A stretch of DNA of 44,013 bases from Actinomadura sp. 7K507 (GTDB lineage Bacteria; Actinomycetota; Actinomycetes; Streptosporangiales; Streptosporangiaceae), in contig NZ_SMKK01000054.1 in assembly GCF_004348425.1 (NCBI RefSeq), positions 1-44,013 of the forward strand, written 5' to 3'. The position numbers and the translations under genes are program-made. The notes under the pieces are model-generated. The model saw nothing but the letters and a program-made list of their open reading frames with translations. It did not search any database and was not told the origin of the DNA. This document shows, one piece after another, positions 39,361 to 44,013 of this stretch. How positions within the stretch are numbered: position 1 is the stretch's first letter; each line of letters opens with the position of its first letter.

Positions 39361-39394
39361 GACCCCGTCAGTCCTGTGACCCCGTCAGTCCTGT
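39361..39394. repeat. 17-bp perfect duplication between convergent genes
   Basis: GACCCCGTCAGTCCTGT occurs at 39361-39377 and 39378-39394. The second copy contains the PaaX gene stop (39385-39387). Confidence 0.93.
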
Positions 39395-40245
39395 GACATC
39401 GCCTTCCACTGGCGGTCGGCGATGGGGCGCCAGGTGTCGTGGCGTTCGTGGAAGAGGGTGAACGCCTGCGAGCCGCACCAGTCGTCGGGGAGCAGTGCCG
39501 CCGGGAGGCCCGGGTCGAGGAACGGGAACCGGCGCCATTCCTGGACGAGCCTGGTGTGCGCGGCGAACGTCCCGGGATCGTCGGCGGGGCGCAGGGAGCT
39601 CACCGCGTCGAGGAAGTCCTCGTAGGCCAGTTCGATCTCGTCCAGGTTCCACGCCTGCGCGGCGACCTGCCGGGCCTCGGACAGGTCCCCGAGGCGACCG
39701 GTGAACAGCGTGGACGAGTCGGCGACGCCGATCTCGGTGAGGACCTCGCGGACCTCCGGCTCGCGTTCCGGGTGCGGGCTCACCCACACACCGGGGGCGA
39801 GGTTGCCGAGCCCGTTCCAGGCGAGCCGGGTACGCAGCAGGTGGCGGAGCCTGCGGCTGGTCTCCGGGACGCTGGCCATGACGATGAGCCATTGCCCGTC
39901 CCACTCGCCGACCGGCCTGCCGAAGCCGTAGATGCGCTCGGTGCCGTCGGTCAGGAGCCGCTCCCCGGACGGGGTGAGCCGCCAGGCGGTGCGGCGTCCG
40001 TGCCGTTCCCCGGCGACCCAGCCCTCGGACGCGCTGCGGGCGAGCGCCTGCCGGACGGCCTTCTCCTCGACCCCGAGCATGCCGAGCGCCCGCAGGAACG
40101 TCGCCGTCCAGACCGGTTCCCCGGCCGGGAGGACGAACTCGCCCAGCACGGTCAGCAGCAGCGACCGGGCGCTGGCCGCGCCGAGCTCGCGGCGCCGCCG
40201 GAACTCGGGCCCGGTGTGCGCCGCGTCATCGCCCGTTCGGGGCAT
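39385..40245 (-). CDS. PaaX family transcriptional repressor
   Basis: This 286-residue protein has the PaaX layout: an N-terminal winged helix (SARSLLLTVLGEFVLPAGEP, MLGVEEKAVRQALARSASEG and the wing GERHGRRTAWRLTPSG), a middle domain (GQWLIVMASVPETSRRLR, LAWNGLGNLAPGVWVSPHP) and a C-terminal PaaX_C domain (EWRRFPFLDPGLPAALLPDDW). PaaX regulators repress phenylacetyl-CoA genes and respond to aryl-CoA esters. Here it adjoins benzoate-CoA ligase, so benzoyl-CoA is the likely inducer. The ATG at 40245 has AGGAGGAG upstream and is the first residue of the conserved region; the open frame to 40332 is intergenic. Divergent from the ligase across 161 bp. Confidence 0.93.
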   Translation of the reverse strand: MPRTGDDAAHTGPEFRRRRELGAASARSLLLTVLGEFVLPAGEPVWTATFLRALGMLGVEEKAVRQALARSASEGWVAGERHGRRTAWRLTPSGERLLTDGTERIYGFGRPVGEWDGQWLIVMASVPETSRRLRHLLRTRLAWNGLGNLAPGVWVSPHPEREPEVREVLTEIGVADSSTLFTGRLGDLSEARQVAAQAWNLDEIELAYEDFLDAVSSLRPADDPGTFAAHTRLVQEWRRFPFLDPGLPAALLPDDWCGSQAFTLFHERHDTWRPIADRQWKAMSQD

Positions 40246-40344
40246 CTGCTCTCCTCCTCGGGCCTTCGCGGATCCGGCCGTCCATGGAACGCTGTCCAGT
40301 ATCGCGCGGCATCCGCCGCACGGCACGGTCATTCCACAAGTCTA

Positions 40345-40374
40345 TTGACTAGCGTTTTGTTCGTGTAGAGCATG
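40345..40374 (+). promoter_or_regulatory. Benzoate-CoA ligase promoter with conserved element
   Basis: TTGACT (40345-40350), then GTTCGTGTAGAGCATG ending at 40374. The same combination (TTGAC, then GTTC-TGTGGAGCATG) occurs ahead of boxC at 42069-42099. Nearly all of the match is in the last 16 bases and the -35, so this is likely a shared promoter and regulator site. Nearest upstream gene is PaaX on the other strand. Confidence 0.6.
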
Positions 40375-40406
40375 TGTGGCACGGTTCCCGGCGAAGGGAA
40401 GACCCG

Positions 40407-42011
40407 ATGACCGCTGAAACGGCGACCGCACCGGTCCCGCCGCACACCTTCAACGCTTCGGCATACCTGCTCCAGGCCGCCTCCAAGCCGGATGCGGCGG
40501 GCCGGACCGCGCTCACCGGCCCCGGCGGCGACCTCAGCTACGCCGAACTGGAAGACCTCGCCGGGCATGTCGCGGCCGGGCTCCAGTCCTGGGGCCTGCG
40601 TGCCGAGGAGCGCGTCGTGCTCTACATGGCCGACGGCCCGTTCATGGCCGCCGCGATCCTCGGCGCGATGAGGTTCGGCGCGGTCCCGGTACCGGTGTCG
40701 ACCATGCTGACCGGCCCGGAGCTGGCCGCACTGCTCCACGACGCGCGGGCCGGAATCCTGCTGGTCAGCGCCCGGTTCGCGGCGCCGGCGGAGACCGCAC
40801 TCGCGGTCACCCCAGGCGTCCGGCACGTGGCGGTCGAAGGCGGCGCCGCGCTCCAGGCGCCGCCCGGCGCGCGGTCGCACTCGTTCGAGGAACTGGTCGA
40901 GGAGGGACGGCGGCGAGAGGGCGGGCTGATCGACCCTTACCCGACCTCGGACGACTCCAGCGCGCTGTGGCTCTACACGTCCGGGACGACCGGCACGCCG
41001 AAGGGCGCGATGCACCGGCACGCCAACATCCGCCATGTCGTGGAGACCTACGGCCGCCAGGTCCTCGGCATCACCCCGGAGGACCGCTGCTACTCGGTCG
41101 CCAAACTGTTCTTCGCCTACGGGATCGGCAACTCGCTGTTCTTCCCCCTCGCCGCCGGCGCGACGACGATCCTGGACCCGGACCCTCCCACGCCCGCGTC
41201 GGTGGCCGACCGGCTGGCCGAGTACCGTCCGACGCTGTTCTTCGCCGTCCCCACCTTCTATGCCGCGATCCTGAACGCGGACGTTCCGGAGGAGGCGTTC
41301 GCGTCGGTGCGGCTCGCGGTGTCGGCGGGCGAGCCGCTGCCCGCCGAGCTGTGCCGCCGCTTCGCCGCGAAGTACGGCGTGGAGATCATCGACGGGATCG
41401 GGTCGACGGAGTGCCTGCACATCTTCCTGTCGAACCGTCCGGGGCAGGTCCGTCCCGGCACCACGGGCACCGCCGTTCCCGGGTACGAGCTGCGGGTCGT
41501 GGACGCCGACGGCGCCGACGTCGAGCCCGGCACCCCGGGCTCGCTCCTGGTGAAGGGCGAGTCGATCGCGACGGGCTACTGGAGCCGCACCGCCGCCACC
41601 CGGCGGGTGTTCCAGGGGGAGTGGCTGCGCACCGGCGACACCTACGTGGTGGACGGCGACGGCTACTACACGTGCCTCGGGCGGACGGGCGACATGCTCA
41701 AGTCGGGCGGCATCTGGGTGTCGCCGGCCGAGGTGGAGGCGCGGCTGCTGGAGCATCGGGCGGTGTCGATGGCCGCGGTCGTCGGGCTGCCGGACGCTGA
41801 CGGGCTGGACAAGCCGATCGCCTGCGTCGTCCTCAAGGAGGGCGCGTCCGCCGAGCCGGGAGAGCTGATCGACTTCTGCCGCGCGGGGCTCGCGTCGTTC
41901 AAGCGTCCCCGGGAGGTGCTGATCGTGGAGAGGCTGCCCACGACCCCGACCGGCAAGCTGCGCCGCTTCGCCGTCCGCGAGCTGGCCGCGACCCTGCTCG
42001 ATACCCCCTGA
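40407..42011 (+). CDS. Benzoate-CoA ligase family protein
   Basis: This 534-residue adenylate-forming enzyme has P-loop LWLYTSGTTGTPKGAMHRH, the aromatic-acid-ligase segments AKLFFAYGIGNSLFFPLAAG and IDGIGSTECLHIFLSN, the adenylate-binding LRTGDTYVVDGDGYY, the hinge GRTGDMLKSGGIWVSP and the C-terminal catalytic Lys in TPTGKLRRF. The pattern AKLFFAYGxGN and STEMLHIFLSN-like is characteristic of benzoate-CoA ligases; the cofactors are ATP and CoA, giving benzoyl-CoA. The ATG at 40407 has GAAGGGA upstream. It is the first gene of the box cluster and is followed by a hairpin and a second promoter, so it may also be transcribed alone. Confidence 0.95.
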   Translation: MTAETATAPVPPHTFNASAYLLQAASKPDAAGRTALTGPGGDLSYAELEDLAGHVAAGLQSWGLRAEERVVLYMADGPFMAAAILGAMRFGAVPVPVSTMLTGPELAALLHDARAGILLVSARFAAPAETALAVTPGVRHVAVEGGAALQAPPGARSHSFEELVEEGRRREGGLIDPYPTSDDSSALWLYTSGTTGTPKGAMHRHANIRHVVETYGRQVLGITPEDRCYSVAKLFFAYGIGNSLFFPLAAGATTILDPDPPTPASVADRLAEYRPTLFFAVPTFYAAILNADVPEEAFASVRLAVSAGEPLPAELCRRFAAKYGVEIIDGIGSTECLHIFLSNRPGQVRPGTTGTAVPGYELRVVDADGADVEPGTPGSLLVKGESIATGYWSRTAATRRVFQGEWLRTGDTYVVDGDGYYTCLGRTGDMLKSGGIWVSPAEVEARLLEHRAVSMAAVVGLPDADGLDKPIACVVLKEGASAEPGELIDFCRAGLASFKRPREVLIVERLPTTPTGKLRRFAVRELAATLLDTP

Positions 42012-42043
42012 CCGCGGCGCCGGGCCGTCTGGCCGAGGGCGGT
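42011..42043 (+). terminator. Weak hairpin after the ligase gene
   Basis: ACCGC (42011-42015) with GCGGT (42039-42043) and GGCC (42023-42026) with GGCC (42031-42034) around GTCT. It is imperfect; it may attenuate read-through into boxC. Confidence 0.4.
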
Positions 42044-42068
42044 CCGCGGGTAAATATGCTACAAACTC

Positions 42069-42099
42069 TTGACGTTTCGACCGTGTTCTGTGGAGCATG
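42069..42099 (+). promoter_or_regulatory. boxC promoter with the same conserved element as the ligase promoter
   Basis: TTGACG (42069-42074) and GTTCTGTGGAGCATG (to 42099) align with the element ahead of the ligase, with the distance one base longer. The ATG of boxC is 38 bp downstream. Confidence 0.6.
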
Positions 42100-42136
42100 A
42101 TGGAAGCGGCACGGCCGGCACGCGGAAGGACCTCTC

Positions 42137-43852
<1,716 letters not shown>

Positions 43853-43854
43853 CC

Positions 43855-44013
43855 ATGGCAACGAGCGGGGCCGACTACTCCGAGAAGATCCCCAACAACG
43901 TCGACCTGCACGAGGACCGGCGACTCCAGCGCGCCCTGGAGTCGTGGCAGCCCAACTTCCTGAACTGGTGGGAGTCGATGGGCCCGGCCCTCCCCACCCA
44001 GGACGTCTACCTG
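43855..44013 (+). CDS. boxB: BoxB, benzoyl-CoA 2,3-epoxidase, N-terminal fragment
   Basis: The first 53 codons are present; the gene runs off the window. The ATG at 43855 is 2 bp after the boxC stop. The product begins MATSGADYSEKIPNNVDL and contains RALESWQPNFLNWWESMGP and PTQDVYL, the conserved N-terminal region of BoxB. The full protein (about 470 residues) is a di-iron epoxidase that, with the reductase BoxA, inserts O2-derived oxygen into benzoyl-CoA. Identification rests on this fragment and on boxC as neighbour. Confidence 0.92.
   Translation, partial: MATSGADYSEKIPNNVDLHEDRRLQRALESWQPNFLNWWESMGPALPTQDVYL

Overview
High-GC actinobacterial chromosome. The base composition, the GTG and TTG starts, the DUF222/HNH, DUF2637, QcrB and PaaX families, and several leaderless-looking promoters point to a filamentous actinomycete. 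My guess is Streptosporangiales (Actinomadura-like); the genus is inference, not shown by the sequence. There are no rRNA or tRNA genes, no CRISPR array and no prophage. The only clear mobile element is an IS110-family insertion at about 13.98-15.37 kb.

Layout. 0-5.4 kb: a partial CHAP-domain peptidase, a tandem universal stress protein, a YceI protein, a paired luciferase-like monooxygenase and FMN reductase (CE1758/CE1759 type) behind a palindromic operator, and an ArsR-SRPBCC pair. 5.4-13.9 kb: a HEAT-repeat protein, a solitary hypF, an unknown protein on the minus strand, a DUF222/HNH protein and a degenerate aminoglycoside-phosphotransferase-like protein. 13.9-18.0 kb: the IS110 element with a structured 5' leader (bridge-RNA candidate), a membrane-anchored beta-propeller-like protein, and a divergent SDR/MerR pair. 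18.1-24.5 kb: a LacI-controlled ABC importer operon ending in a tiny coupling ORF and an SDR, closed by a strong terminator. 24.6-30.2 kb: a DUF2637 membrane protein, an erythromycin-esterase-family protein, a double DUF427 protein, and Crp/Fnr and TetR regulators. 30.2-38.8 kb: a solitary cytochrome b (qcrB-like), a hemerythrin-like protein lacking most iron ligands, a secreted two-domain protein, a DoxX protein, a secreted alpha-amylase with MalR-type repeats, and a formate-dehydrogenase-like Fe-S/NrfD pair without its catalytic subunit. 38.9-44.0 kb: an aerobic benzoyl-CoA (box) pathway locus: thioesterase, PaaX-family regulator, benzoate-CoA ligase, boxC and the start of boxB.

How the genes work together. 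The right end is a coherent pathway: benzoate is activated to benzoyl-CoA, epoxidised by BoxAB and ring-opened by BoxC, with a hotdog thioesterase able to release stalled CoA esters and a PaaX-type repressor as the obvious local regulator. The LacI-ABC-SDR block is a self-contained uptake and oxidation operon. The respiratory pieces (QcrB, Fe-S/NrfD, hemerythrin-like) are incomplete sets that must work with partners elsewhere or have been repurposed; a perfect TGTGA-N6-TCACA site upstream of qcrB suggests Crp/GlxR-type control.

The most unusual feature is not a gene. At about 20 unrelated places the window carries short direct tandem repeats with 12-23 bp units (mostly 15-18), each with its own local sequence. 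They sit at gene 3' ends, often over the stop codon or between stop and terminator, or as in-frame low-complexity insertions in otherwise conserved enzymes (LacI regulator, ABC ATPase, esterase, BoxC, DUF2637). This looks like a genome-wide local-duplication process that makes variable-number repeats.
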